A DNA stretch of 64,000 bases from Drechslerella dactyloides (taxonomy: Eukaryota > Ascomycota > Orbiliomycetes > Orbiliales > Orbiliaceae). This document shows, piece after piece, positions 10,115 through 22,805 of this stretch (position 1 is its first letter; every line of letters starts with the position of its first letter). The notes beneath the pieces were generated by a model. That model did not search any database and was not told the DNA's origin. It saw only the letters and a list, made by a program, of their open reading frames with translations. The stretch lies in assembly GCA_020064725.1 (NCBI GenBank), contig JAGTWJ010000008.1, forward strand, positions 124,001 to 188,000, read 5' to 3'. A program made the position numbers and the translations under genes.

Positions 10115-11679
10115 ATCTACAGCCGAGATCGTGATAGGTTAGTTGTCTCTGACTTATGCATGTATACGTGATTTCCGGAAGCTGGAAGGCCGCATTGTGC
10201 GATATAAGCGGGGGCACGCACTGAGCCTTTCTGGTGATACGGCACGAGCTCTGGGTGCTGGCTGTGTGGGTTTGGCTTGCGGGCCTAGCGCTGGAAGCGC
10301 CGGTCGATTGTGGTTCTTGTCTCTCAGACTACCGTTACGAGGCCTAGGCCCATAGCGATGAAATCGATATACGTATATATGTAGGCAGCGGGGTCGGTTT
10401 GACGATGGGACGAAGGTAGCTATCGGTACATTGGGACCCACGAAATCAGGAGAGGGCCCAAAAAGACACGTCCTCGCAACCTGCAGCTATGCCTGGTTGA
10501 TCCGGAGGAATGTATGGTCGATGATTTGAAGGGTAAAGCCGTCTGGCGCAGCTGGCTTTAGTGTATATATTTCAAAGGTAGCTATAGTCGTGGACATCGA
10601 GAACTGCCACGTGCACTTTCGCCAGCCTCGTGAGCCAGCAACAGTAAAGTAGCTGAGTTGGCTAATCTCTCGGTAGGAAAAAGGCTAAAAAGGTATGGTA
10701 TACCCCGATTCCTCTCAATGGCTCGGGTCTCGTAAGTGTCCCTTACACCTGGCCCCATCCGCGGCGCCAGCAAAACGGGAGAGTGCCAAGTGATCCTGTA
10801 GAGGCGGCAAGACCCCACCTTGCTCTTGTCCCGCACTTCTGATAGGTGAGCTCAGGGCAGTGATAGCGAAGATAACGGTAAGTTGATGTATAGTATACAT
10901 GTGCATATGTAATGTCGACGAGTCGCTCACGGCATTTACCAGCCGAAAGTTTGGTGATCCCATGTCCACATTGTCAACAATACACTGTTTGTAGGTAGTC
11001 GATGGTTGTATCCTGTGACGGATACTTAGATATACGAAGGGCCAGGGCGCTGCTAGACTAGTCCCGATGGATGCATGTGCATATATGTGTCAAGCTACAA
11101 CTTGCAACTGAGAGTCGGCGTGCGAGTAGGAAGGGGGAACAGTCTACGGTTATCTCATTCGCAGACTTGCTGGAATCCACAGGTATGTATGCAGATGCAA
11201 ACCGCCTGGAAAGGGGTCAAGAAGTGATCACGAGTCTCCAGTAGCTTAAATTTGTAGAGCGCTGCGCAGTGGCCAGACTCGTCCTATACATTAGAAACTG
11301 GAAGTTGTTGGGCTTGTGGGATGGGGTTCGACCTTGTGTAACGTTGCTTGTGTAACTGGCCACTTTTGAAGCCGGGCCAAGTACTAACTTTGCCGCAACA
11401 TACCACTAAATTTCAGTATACTGTTGCCAATAGGCACTTCGTTCTCGACAAAATCACCCACACGTGGAGGTCTGCGATAAAATTTATATCACGACCCTGG
11501 TGTATCCCGGTGTGCTGTTGCAATTGAGCATCTCGCCGAAACCAGCTAGCCGGTGCGCACATCCACACTAGCAGGCTCTAGTCGCAAGATTGCCAGGAAC
11601 GCAGACACGTGACATCACCACTTCCACGCGCCGTCGTTCGTCGGCTTCACCTCGCCATCGACACGCCTCCATCACATCA
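10115..11679. other. intergenic
   Basis: No gene was supported on either strand. The ORFs present are short and compositionally random. A CT/AC-rich leader-like stretch runs into the next start codon. Confidence 0.55.
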
Positions 11680-12723
11680 ATGGCGCACCGCGACGACCGC
11701 ATCCGCTCGCGCGACAGCGGCTCCTCCGCCTCCAGCAGCTCCCGTCGCGCCCCGGCGCACTTTGTCACTAAGGATGCGGCGTCCTTCATGGCGCTGATGG
11801 GCGACATGCTGCGACTGTACGCCGCCCTTCCTCCATGCGATGCGACATCTCCTAGAACTTCTCGCTAACTTGTGTGCAAACTGCAGGCAGGAGCAGTCAC
11901 TCGCGATGGCGTATCTCTACATGCATCGGTACACCAAGTTTATCCGCGACGGCAACCACGCCACCGGCGAGCCCGTCCGCGACTTCCTCGATGACCACGT
12001 TCGTCCCACCTCCCCACATCTTCACCATGAACTCACCTAATTGCTAACGCGCATATTGTCCAGACACTCGCGCTCACCTGCCTGTCGCTCTCCACGAAAG
12101 CGACGGAATCCCCGCGCCGCCTGCGCTCGCTGATCGTCCCCGCCTACGCCCTCCTCCACCCGCCCTCGACCACCACCACCTCTTCGCCCGCGCCCGCCCT
12201 GCGCGTCCCCTCCCACAAATACGACACCCTCCGCGCGACCATCGTCACAGCGGAACTCCACCTCCTGCGCATCCTCAAATTCGAGCTGCGACTGCCGCTG
12301 CCGCACGACTACATCCCGCGCATCCTGGACGCCGCGCTCAGCATCATCCCCGGTGAGGACTACGCTGCCCTCCCGCCGGACCGCATGGCGGAAGACAACG
12401 TCGCCGACGCAGCGGACACGTTCCTCGGCCGCCAGTGCATGGGGCTCGCGACGCGGTGTCTGCAGGTGTACGCTGTTGCGACGTACTATACCGCGCGCAC
12501 GATCGCGTGCGGCGTTGTCGGCGTCGTGCTGGACGGCAGCGGGATATTGCCGGGTGAGGGGATGGCGCGGTGGGTTGAGCGCGTGATGGGGCGGGATGTC
12601 GAGGTTGAGGATTACGAGGACGTCGTGACGGAGATCTCGGCGGTGTATTTGGGCGTTGATCGTGTGGGTGGGTCTGGGAATGACGGTGCCGGGGATGAAG
12701 CCAAGAGTGATGAGAAGTCGTAG
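11680..12723 (+). CDS. cyclin-Q (FAM58/CycM)-like cyclin
   Basis: Exons 11680-11816, 11887-11998 and 12064-12723 give 302 residues; introns end in CTGCAG and GTCCAG, and intron 1 has a GCTAACT branch site. After a Ser-rich start, the cyclin box begins at LQEQSLAMAYLYMHRYTKF and continues ALTCLSLSTKATESPRRLR, matching the helix 2/3 pattern of transcription-type cyclins. The segment YDTLRATIVTAELHLLRILK then LPLPHDYI corresponds to the second half of cyclin Q, the CDK10 partner in animals. The closing part (RWVERVMG...EISAVYL) also fits. It is a cyclin with good certainty; the Q subtype over cyclin K/L/T is inferred. An internal GTGAGG at 12354 is not used because the frame stays open. Confidence 0.8.
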
Positions 12724-13170
12724 CGGTCAAGAGGGAGATGGCGGCTGGCTGGCCGGCTGCGATATCGTTACGATATACGGTATTTTGGTTATATGGGTAG
12801 TTTGCTCGCCATCGATTGATCGATTGGTTGGCGTCCGTGTGTCCTAATGTACAAGATATCCCGCCTCTAATATCATCCGAAAATCTACGTATATACAGCG
12901 TGCCTCGCGGCTGAGATCCCACCAAGCACCTCTAAGGAGTCGCGAAGGTCCGCCCATCCTGCCATCTACCATCTCTCAGCATATGCGACAGCGGACGAGC
13001 ACGTCCAGTGTAGAGATTCCACGCCACATCCTGTCCCACTTTATCAGATACACCTACTCCAGAAGCCGGGCCGTCCATTCATCCATCAAGTTATCACTTG
13101 GGGTGCAAAATCCGGTACCGGTGATCCGGCGGCGACGTAGTGTAGACGGGTGTATTGTGTCGTGTATGGA
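12724..13170. other. intergenic between convergent cyclin and Tim13 genes
   Basis: No coding potential seen; 3' UTR territory for both neighbours. Confidence 0.6.
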
Positions 13171-13746
13171 TCATATGTCTCGCGCCTGTATCCGCTCAAT
13201 GTACTTGCGCGACACGACGTTCCACGCGTCCATGTACTTTTCCATGCACAGGTTGATGCAGGTCTATAACACATAATACCATATCAGCCATCCGTTCGTC
13301 TGCACCGACACGCGCGAAATTCTCATATATAAGGTATATTATAAATGGAACGAGGTGGGTGTGGGGTGGGGGATGGGACGCACTGTCTCGCTGCCGGAGA
13401 GCTGGCTGCCGGGCTTTGGCACGCATTTGTCAAAGCAGTTGTCGCTAACTTTCTGTATTCCCACTCATTAGCTTTTTTACTCTTCCTGCTTCGTCCATCT
13501 TTGTCTGTTTGTGGGGTGGAAGGTTGGAGGGTATGAACATACATCGATCAGTGCCCGCGCCTGCTCCACCGCCGCTTCCTGCTTAATCTACATTCACAAG
13601 ACCCGTTAGCAATCAAATCCCAGTCAATCAGCCAGCCAGAGCAAGTTCAACGCTGGCGGATGGCAGATATGGCACACCTTCTCCATCCATATCGCCTTCT
13701 TGGACCCCGCGCTATTCATCCCGAACGAATTCGTCAAGCCGTCCAT
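13171..13746 (-). CDS. TIM13: mitochondrial import chaperone Tim13
   Basis: Four tiny exons, 13746-13678, 13587-13543, 13452-13384 and 13263-13171, give 91 residues. The protein shows the small-Tim twin CX3C signature: CFDKC, then CINLC separated by 17 residues (VPKPGSQLSGSET and so on). It ends with MDAWNVVSRKYIERIQ, as in Tim13. Small Tims act in the mitochondrial intermembrane space, where Tim8-Tim13 hexamers escort hydrophobic precursors to TIM22 or SAM. Each CX3C motif forms a disulfide-linked helical hairpin after MIA40 oxidation. The gene is invisible as a long ORF because no exon exceeds 93 nt. The last intron (13383-13264, 120 nt) interrupts the loop between the two cysteine pairs. 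Confidence 0.93.
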
Positions 13747-15287
13747 CGCGTCTTCTGCAGCGGAGTATCACGCCGGTCTCGTATTTCCTTCTTCCTCCTT
13801 TCTTGCTTCGGCGGCTGTTGATTCCGGCTTCGATATCGTATGTGCGTGCCGCTGGCGTGGATGGATGGTGGGGCTGGCCTGGTATGACTATAGAGCTCGA
13901 TCGCACGTGTAGTATGCAGCTGTAGACGCGAAGCAGTCGGGAGGCGAGACCCTTGATATATCGTCCACGGTATGCTCGTGCGTGCGTGGTGGTGGGATGA
14001 ATGCGTGCGGCAGACGTTGAATTTGGCGACGAGCAAGCTACGCTGCGTCGAAGTTTGAATTTTGGCGGCAGGTCACGTGTGTCGACGGCGGCGCACAAAA
14101 TGCAACGTTCAACGCCCTCGACGGGATTACGTTGACGGGACGATAGAAAGGGCGAGATGCGTTAGCTAGCTACATGTTACTATACTCTGTAGAAAGCTGT
14201 AATATACGACTTGGTTCGTTGATGCTGAGCAACGGGCCCCATGTATCAGGATGTAACTGTCAGTCTCGGGCTCGGACTTGGATCATTGTCTGGTTTGCAT
14301 TTGGCAAAATTACGTGCGTATGCATGCGCGTTACAGGCAATCGAGGTACCTACGCAGCTGGATTGAAGTATACATTCATGAAGTGTATGCTCTTCTCTAT
14401 GAGGTATATGCCGAGCTGGATATATATAAATATGACATTTCCGGAGCTAGCGTGGAGACACATGGGAGTATCACGGTAACACGCGCCCTCGAGCTGGATG
14501 CTTGCGTTACCCGCCAGCCGCGGGGCTTGCCAGGCAAGCTAGGAGATCAGAGGCATGGGATGGCGATATCGCCTGAGTATAGCTGCTCGGTGCAATATTG
14601 GTGTATCGGTTTGGGATTTTGATATATCTATCGGCTATAAGGTAGCCTGTTGAGTAAATGCACGTACGTATACGTACGTACACACCCATCTCAGAATTCC
14701 TACAGCTGCATGTAGATGTACGTACGTACACCCGGCTCGCAGCATCCGGATATCAATCGCATCTTGGATATATTTTGGCTCCTGTAGATAGAGCAGCAGA
14801 CTGGATACACGAACTCAGGACCGATGGAGCTGACCACAATACAGTGAACTATATAGTACTATCCAGTACACAGGTATCCCACCGCTAGCTATTGGGCACA
14901 TGTTAAGGTCCCATAAAGACCAAACGGACGAGAACAAGTATACATGCAGAAAGACTGATGTACTAGAACTATCATTATAATTTACAGAAGCTCAAGCCTA
15001 GGTGCTCGACGCTGGGGGTTACGCATACAATTATCCTGCACTGCCTGCAAAAGCAGACAGACACGCCCGCACGCTAAATCCAAGAAAAGAACGACCGACT
15101 CCCCTGCTGGCTGACCGACAATACGCACTCTCCTCTCTCCCCCGATTTTCCGTTATTAGCCCTTTCTACGAGCGAGCCTCCCTGCAGCGAATGACAAAAT
15201 AGAAAGACAAAAAAAGAAAAAACACACTCAAACGAACGCTATGCAGAACGGTATGTATGTACGTATGTATGTATGAGGGTAACGAAG
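13747..15287. other. intergenic
   Basis: No gene was found. It contains alternating cgtacgta tracts near 14660-14690 and 14720-14730, and AT-rich patches. The portion next to 15287 is the 3' flank of the minus-strand gene. Confidence 0.55.
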
Positions 15288-16373
15288 CTACTCCTCCTCG
15301 CCTTCCTCCAGACACTCCATGTGCCCCGTCCGCTCAACGTACTCTTCCACCGGCCGCACGGCGCCGCTCTCGTCCTTGTCCAGATCGCGGCTGTGGTCCC
15401 ACCCGACCATCATCGCCCACTCGTTCCACAGACGCTCGTCGCCCTTGAGGAACCAGCGACTGCGGCGCAGCCACTCGTGGTCGCTGACCTCGGTGCGGCG
15501 GGTGCGGGTCCACAGATCCGTCGCCTGGGAGAAGCGGTCGTCGCCGAGGCGGCGGCGGATCTGGTCGCGGAGGACGGCGTTGTGGTCCAGCAGGTGCTTC
15601 ATTTCCGCGTTGCGGTCGGGTAACGGGAGGAGCATGCCGCGGGGCATGGCGTGCATTTGGATTTTGGTCTCGTCGTCGTCGGTGGCGGCGGGGACGTCAT
15701 CTTCCTCGGGCTCTTCGATCACGCGGGTGCGCTGTTGGCGTTCTTCTTCTTGTTTCAGGCGCTGGGTGAGCGTGTGGACGTGCGCGGGGGGCGAGACGTG
15801 GGAGTAGGCGTCGCGGGAGTTGCGGCGGGTGGGGGGCGCGGAGGAGGTCGAGGTTGCGGCGCGGTGGGAGATGGAGGTGGGCGGCGGGGCGTAGCTGAAG
15901 GGGGAGAGGGGCTCGACGTCGAATTCGAGGTCGCCGAGGGAGGAGGAGGAGATGGAGTCGCGGGTGGTGGTGGTGGTACTTGTAGCGGTGGAGGAGGAGG
16001 GGTTCTGGAGGCGCGGGGACTGGCTGCGCGGGGAGCCGGAGCCGGTGCTGCTTGTGCGGATGATGAGGCACGCGCCGAGCTGCGGGGAGGAGTGGTGGCG
16101 ATGGGAGCGGCCGCCCGACGACGACGATGACGACGACGACGACGGGATTGAGGCCGAGGTGAGGGAGTAGGAGTACGAGGGCGAGCGGACGGGCGTGTGG
16201 GCGAGATGGTCGTCGTCGGCGGAGGTGTACGAGTCGGCGGAGCCGCGACGGCGGGCCGGGTGGACGAAGCGCGGGGAGGCGAGCGGGGCGAAGGGCTGGT
16301 TGGAGCCGGCGGAGCTCGGCGGCGTCGTCACGGCGGCCGAGTGGAACGGGATCGAGGTGTGCTTGCCCGCCAT
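15288..16373 (-). CDS. Ser-rich protein of unknown function with conserved-looking C-terminus
   Basis: A single exon of 361 residues. Residues 1-220 are low complexity (Ser/Pro/Thr-rich, with a run of nine Ser coded by a GAC-type trinucleotide tract on the + strand at about 16111-16143). The last ~120 residues are compact, acidic/basic and Trp-rich: RDQIRRRLGDDRFSQATDLW, then EWLRRSRWFLKGDERLWNEW. They look folded. I do not recognise the family. The ORF is open upstream to 16559, but the Met at 16373 is the first with a natural-looking N-terminus and lies just downstream of a CT-rich leader. Possible phosphorylation sites (RxxSP) suggest a regulated cytosolic or nuclear protein; that is inference. 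Confidence 0.7.
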   Translation of the reverse strand: MAGKHTSIPFHSAAVTTPPSSAGSNQPFAPLASPRFVHPARRRGSADSYTSADDDHLAHTPVRSPSYSYSLTSASIPSSSSSSSSSGGRSHRHHSSPQLGACLIIRTSSTGSGSPRSQSPRLQNPSSSTATSTTTTTRDSISSSSLGDLEFDVEPLSPFSYAPPPTSISHRAATSTSSAPPTRRNSRDAYSHVSPPAHVHTLTQRLKQEEERQQRTRVIEEPEEDDVPAATDDDETKIQMHAMPRGMLLPLPDRNAEMKHLLDHNAVLRDQIRRRLGDDRFSQATDLWTRTRRTEVSDHEWLRRSRWFLKGDERLWNEWAMMVGWDHSRDLDKDESGAVRPVEEYVERTGHMECLEEGEEE

Positions 16374-17495
16374 TCTCGAATTATCCCAGTCTCGATATCG
16401 ATATATCCTGGTCGCGATGTCGGCGGGGAGGATGTCGATATTAGGTTTTGTGTATAGAGTTGGATGTGAATACGTCGACGGTGTAGATGTCGAGATGTCG
16501 ATGAATTGCTCCCTCACGACTACGCCAACTATCTTATACGGGCATTCGGTCAGTGGCAATTCAATGCTGTACGACGTGGGAGCGGGATTTAACGCACGGC
16601 TTTATACCCCGCCGGTGCCGCTAGCTACTTTGTCGGATGCAACCTGCTAAACTGGATTCGGGCGTCGTGATGCGATGTGACGAACGTCGAATTCAAGCTT
16701 CCAGCCCGTGATCGTGGTCGTATCTGGCGATGTATCTTTTCCATACAGCCGGAACTTCAGTCGTGCAGGCCATACCGTACCCTTAAGTACGTGCGCAGCA
16801 TCGCAATCAGCTCTTTCTCTCGCTCAGGATTCACAATCACCAAGCTGATTCTGACTTTCTCATCGTGGACGGCAGGGCTGCCTTCAGCCGACGGGCTGCA
16901 GGAGCCTGCAAGTGCGGGCGGGCAGCTGCAAGCCGGCCAAATTGGCAACTGAGGCATTAAACCCGCAGCTGGAAAAGGCCCTTCCAACTGCTCGGACGAA
17001 ACCGGAACCGGCGGCCGCTCAGACGGGCAGCCGAGAATCGCGAGAGCGGCCCCGAAACTAGAGAGTGGCGAGGGTGTGAATACTTGGTAAAGTAAGGCCC
17101 GATGTTGAAGCCGAGGAATGCAGCTGCGTCGTGGGCCGTAGCCCGGTGCGCCTTGGCCGGACCCGGCTGTCCCATCCGACTGTTCACAGTCGACGTTTAC
17201 GGATGCTATCAGTTGCATCTCATGATATCTTACTATATCCTGCGTGTAACGCTTGTATATAACAAGTATGCAGCATACTCGAAGTGAATTCTATATGATA
17301 TGATACAAATGGACTCCACCCGCCAATTCGAATTCCACCACAAAAGGAAGAGCGAAGAATCAATCATCCGTGGAAAGTGAGTGCGTGAGTGGTATTAATG
17401 TGACTAAGGCGCATGCAATGAGGAGAGGAGAGGGTTCTATAACGTCCAACATCCATCCGTTCGTTCGTTCGTCATCCCAAAGCGCGATGTCCCGT
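16374..17495. other. intergenic; upstream of the Ser-rich gene and 3' of cytochrome c
   Basis: No supported gene. Longer ORFs here have no motifs and strong composition bias. Confidence 0.55.
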
Positions 17496-18431
17496 CTATT
17501 TCGTCGCCGCCTTCAAGTAGCTGTTCCATCAATCACGCCTCGTCAGCACCGCCATTTCATGAGAATAGTGTGGGGGAGAATGAGCCTACGTGATCAGGTC
17601 GTTCCTGTCCTTCTCCTTCTTCAGGCCCGCGAACGCCATCTTGTTGCCCGGCATGAACTTCTTCGGGTTCTCAAGGTAGTTGAACTGCGATTAAAAACTC
17701 GCCCGGTCAGCTGAATGCCCGCCCGTTTGACAGCGTACACCGCCACACCGAAATTCCGCCTGACGAACACTGCAGGGTGTCAAGTACAAAAAAAATTCAG
17801 AGAGCACAAAAAAAATGTGTCGACGTCATCCATCTGCCTGGCCGCATGCATCATCGTCTGCCGTGGCTGGCAGGCTGGAGACACACAAAGCAAAGCGTCC
17901 CGACACTCCCAACACCCCGTGAAGTAAAGAAAGACGCATCTGCAGTCCGCCGAAATGTTGAACTTGGATAGGAGAGGAACCCACCAGCTGGTCCTGGTCC
18001 CATGTTACTCCAGCATTCTTGTTGGCATCCGAGTAGTTGAAGCCCGCGACCGACCCGGTATGGCGCCCAAACAGCCCGTGCAGGTTCGGCCCCGTCTTCG
18101 ACGCCTCGCCGGCTCCAGTCGTGTGGCACGATGCGCAGCGAGTCTGTTATCCCACCGTCCGTTAGCTGACGTCCACAGGCTGGGCGGAGGGTGAGACGGA
18201 ATATCAGACGGAATAGGATGGGAAGGGATGGAATGTCCAACTGACCTTGAACAGCTTTGCGCCGGCAGACTCGGAACCTGCGGTTCAACGTTACACTCGC
18301 GTTAGCCAGCCTCTTCATCCGGTTCTACTTGGCATCTTCCCGCTCTCGTCGCCCGTCCATCGATGACGGCACCGACGCCGACGACGGTAGCAGTGGTAGG
18401 GAGCAGAGTACGCACCCTCGGAGAAACCCAT
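17496..18431 (-). CDS. CYC1: cytochrome c
   Basis: Five exons, 18431-18416 (16 nt), 18277-18246, 18143-17985, 17684-17590 and 17520-17496, give exactly 108 residues. The haem site is FKTRCASCHTTG. Met ligand context is NPKKFMPGNKMAF, with GPNLHGLFGR and LKKEKDRNDLITYLK as in all cytochromes c. It carries electrons from complex III to complex IV in the intermembrane space. It differs from textbook fungal sequences in several places (ASCHTTGAGEAS, HTGSVAGFNYSDAN), but all key residues are present. The gene cannot be seen as a long ORF. The start is fixed by the first ATG before GFSEGSESAGAK. Confidence 0.96.
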
Positions 18432-21400
18432 TGTCGTCTATAAAGTATATAAAGAAAGCGGTGAAATGATCGTGCGAAGGAAGCTTGGAACGAGCGAGTC
18501 GCGATGCAGTTCTAGTTTGGTGTGAAAAAAACTCAAAAGCAGGATGATAGCGACGTAGAGCTGAGTGAATTTAAAATGTAAACGTGGGCGAAAAGTCCTT
18601 AAATAACTACTACCACCAGCAAGGTTTTTTTTATCTCCCTCGGTCGGTGGAAATTTTACCTCGAAAAGAACCGGTGCATCAGCTGTACCTTAAAATTTTG
18701 CAGGCTCACCAGTACTATGCTGCTTTCGACCAGAGTACGGAAGGGCCCTCGTCATCCTCCCATTCTTCCTTCTGTCCTTTCCCTCGGGACTGCTCGCTCT
18801 TCTTTGCCTGGCTGGCTGCTCCATCCGGGTTCGCCCGCTGCCCGCCACCGCGTCTCGCCCAATCACACGCCGCGCATTACAGGCCACCCCACGTCCCAAT
18901 CAGGGATCCGACAGGGCTCGCCGCTCTAGCCGGATGGGATCTGGCCGTCCATGCGATGCGATGTCATTAAAGGGCTGTCTTGAGATCTTTCGCATGCTGG
19001 AATTTCCACCGCTGGCCAGAGTGATGCCATGATATCTGCTGTCGATTTGCAAGATATCGGGCAAGTTTATAGAAACGCCACAAATCATGAATTGCCTGAG
19101 TGACACTAAAATCTGAGCTACATAAATATATCAAATTTATCTGAGAGAAGAATATCGTGATAACATTAATAACGGATCAATTCAAGCTTCGAAGCCTCTA
19201 TAGCCCGCAAAATTCAACTCCAATAGACCCCAATAAATCCACACAAGATTCTTGTAATGGGTCCCGGGTCAGAAAGTGTTTTTTCTACGACAAAAACCGT
19301 GCCGGCATACACGTACCAGCAAGATTTGTATAGATATTCTAGACGAGGGTGACTTTACACATTCGACGCTGCAGAGGTATAGAAAGAGCGATGTAGCGAT
19401 GTAGCTCGCCTAGGTTTGTCCATCGCGATAAATATATAGATGACCCCGGTGTAGCTTGGGACTTTGAGTAGACCATATATATGATACCAGCTGGGAGGAG
19501 GGGAAGAATATTAATTCGGATGCTGGTGGAGTCCGGAACCTGAGTGCAAATATCGACCTGGCATGTTTGAACGCGGGGCGCGGTGAAGCTGACAGGTAGG
19601 AAAGCTTCAGAATGACCGACCCTCAATCTTCGATCAGCCAGCTAGCTGTAGAATTTACTTATGCATATGAAGCTGCATGCTCACATTCTACGCCCTTGTG
19701 TCATGGGGATGGATTGTGAGCTACTACATATCGGGAGATGAAGAAGCATCCGATCGTTTGTCAACCGGATCTATCGGCGTCATTTTACTGGCAACGGCTG
19801 AGCTTTGTCTCGCGGGCTAGAAGCTGAACGCACGTAGGCTGAGCTCGCCGTTAACTTTTCACAATAGCGAGCTAGCATCTGGCCCCAATACTATTCAGAT
19901 AAACATATCTGTAGCATAGTATGTGTATATACTGTATTGTATACTCTAGATTGATTGAAGGGGACGCTCGATGTGTCCTACATACGCGCACGTTGGCCCG
20001 CCGGTTCGACTACCATGCCAACTTTGGAATTCTTTGCAGGTTACCATCGAGCCGTAAATACGCAAGCATATCCCGTAGGTACGTCTCTAGTATGCCTTTG
20101 TGTTCGTAATGATCCAGTACGTACGATACTACAATTGTGCTTATATATAAGCTTACTAGCGCAAAAACGCCATAAGAAACACATTGTAGACGTGTCCGGA
20201 GTATCTTTCAGTGGTCGCGCAGATTAGAGGCGGATGAGTCAAGATACCCCAAACTCGGCAGTATTTAAATTCCGCCGGTAGCCCCAAGTACTCGAAGGAA
20301 CTCATGACTCGGATGTAGTATCTGCTCGTATGTACGTGGAACCCTTTCACCCCCCCCCTTCTTCTCCCCAACGAGACCCGCACCTATAGCTAGGCTCTCG
20401 ATCGATCGAGATATCGAATCGATCGTCTACACACATAAGATATGAATACGCCGGCAGATGCTGCGGGCCGCCAGCCGTGTTCATCTCGGCTCAAAAACCC
20501 AAAATGATCGAGAGATTGCTTGTCGCGGTTACATAGTCTCTCACACCCCGAAAAGCTCGATATCCTCTACGACTGCTAACGTCTAGCATCTGCTCTTTTC
20601 CACATTTACAAAAATAAAGAGGTATGTCCGGTGTTGCATCAGAGTCCTCTTCATGTGCATGTTCACCGGGCCTCAGAAGTCCGCTATACCGGAGTTCGTC
20701 CTCGACTAACAACCATCAGGAATGTACCAATCTTCAACGCCATGAGGCCACGAAAGACCTCATGGCTCAGATGTAGTATCGATGACACGAATTACAAAGA
20801 CGGTGGATATATTTTATGATTTCATTCATATTGTATGTCTATCCGTCTGTCTGAACGGCGTGCACGACGGCGAAGCAAAGCTGGCCAGCTGGCTGTCGGG
20901 CACGTAGAGCAAACAAGGGATCGCGGGGATGATCTGTGCGGCCTTGCTCTCCATAGGCCCTTCAGCCGTCCCGCAGATGCGACCTCCTGACATTTATTAT
21001 TCGACATCTCACATATATATCATCTAGACTCTATATTTATACTTCGCCGGTTAAAGTAGGGCAGTCTGGCTCGCGAGACAAATATTTATATTATATCAAG
21101 CTTTATAGTATTCATAAATTACGAATTACGGTACCGGCATCAGCCGTTATCATTGAAGATCCATTGCGAGCAGTCAAGTTCAACTTTTACCATAAACGTA
21201 TAGGCGATTTCACTATTGATTTAATGTACAACGTCTTTCTTCCTAGGCTTTGGGCCCTTTGCAAGGTAATATATTATTGTATTACTGGCTGATCGCCAAA
21301 CAAGATAGGCAAGAATATAATACATATAGACTACATTCAGCATAGCTACGATGCCAGAATAAGCAGGCAGATACGGTTAACCTGGATGCCGGTACCGAAC

Positions 21401-22805
21401 TGTTGACTGAGCGACGTATAGAAGCTAAAGGCCAGTATTATATATTACGGTAATGCATTGGAGTAAATACAGTTGATCAATTTATATTCGAGTATTCGGC
21501 CGCTTATACAAATTGTCTTTAAAAGCACACCTCCGCAGGTGCAGTTGCCATCACCCTGGGCATCTAGAAATCCTGGAGCACACTAGTCAATTCGAAATGC
21601 GATTTCTGGTGTCCCGTTCGGATGTCGTGAAATTTAACTGTGTTGGCTGTGGCGTTTCCAGCAAGGTCGACGCCTAAGCTTCGGAGCCGCTGCCCTGAAT
21701 AACGCCTAATGGACCGCTAACCGCTATCAAGGATCCTTAATTTACACTGTCTAGTTGGCTTACGAGCGCTGTCGACTCGCGGATATTTCGAGCGACAATC
21801 ATGCCAGGGCGCCTTGACCACATGGGCTAAGGATTTCCAATCAAATGTCCTCAATCGACTCGTGCATCTCTGCTAGAGTCGACAATCCTAAAGCGCGATT
21901 CGATTGCTATGTCTGCCTCGCAAGTACAGCCTTCAATTGGGCAGAATCGGATGCCATCGATGGCCGATGGCCAACGTATCACGTCCAGTCCGTGCGCTCA
22001 CTGTCCGGGATCATATATCCATCGCGAGATACTTCACCCCCGATACGGCCCCTGCAAGGCGGAGCTCGGCTGCACGACAAACACGCCTCGTCAACTAACC
22101 GTAGTTACACCGCATCCAGGCAATTGGAAAGCCTTGCCTGGCTAGCCTAGTGCCGCGCTGCAGCTTCAGGCACAATTAATATGTTATGATATCACAGATC
22201 CTGCATCCACCCAGCCAATGCAATACACAGGAAAGTAAGATAGTATGCTAATAAGTTCACCAAGCTGCATTACCTGCAGATATCTGCAGATGCATTCAGC
22301 TGGAATAGCGCAATACGGGGAGAAAAAGCTTACGAGATTTTGCGAGTGGGGTATACTGTTCGGACGAGTGCTTTCTGGCTGAGCTGAATGGAATGTTTCA
22401 ATGACTGGAATTAAGGGCGATCGGGTAGGGGTCTCTTGTCTCTCTTTTCCTTCCAAGGCGGGGCCTATATAATATATCTAGCAGTCTATATGACTCGGAC
22501 TGACGCAAGCCCTCGAGCGCCTCGTATAGACATATTATATTCCGACACTGGCGACACCGATCCGTTGTTGACGGATTTATCTGTTGTGATCGCGATTCGG
22601 ATAACGGCTCTCTGACTCTGTTGTCGAATATTGCCTGAACAAGTCCGCAAGGCCGTTCGGGCACCAACTATCACCGGGCTTCTTCCCGTCTCCGCATTTA
22701 AACATCAACAACATTTTCAACCTTTCCTTCTACTATATGAACACACGTAAAGACATTGTCCACAGTCGGAATTCTAGCACCGGACCCGGGCTACGACGAG
22801 TCGTC
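18432..22805. other. 4.4 kb gene-empty, partly AT-rich stretch
   Basis: No coding sequence could be supported on either strand. AT-rich blocks lie at about 19080-19250 and 20990-21540. A perfect 14-bp palindrome (ctcgatcgatcgag) is at 20397-20410, and a 40-bp dispersed element sits at 21042-21081. No terminal repeats or polymerase or transposase motifs are visible. It may be decayed transposon DNA or simply a long spacer. Confidence 0.55.
21042..21081. repeat. 40-bp dispersed element, copy A, with 9-bp flanking direct repeats
   Basis: 37 of 40 bases match 49355-49394 (both in the same orientation; begins cttcgcc, ends gctcgcgagacaa). The base-identical 9-mer atatttata lies immediately on each side (21033-21041 and 21082-21090), as expected for a target-site duplication. 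The ends are not inverted repeats of each other. Confidence 0.75.

Noticed and set aside
16757..17218. 153-codon minus-strand ORF next to cytochrome c
   Set aside because: No motifs and Pro/Ser/Gly-rich noise composition; several overlapping ORFs in other frames.
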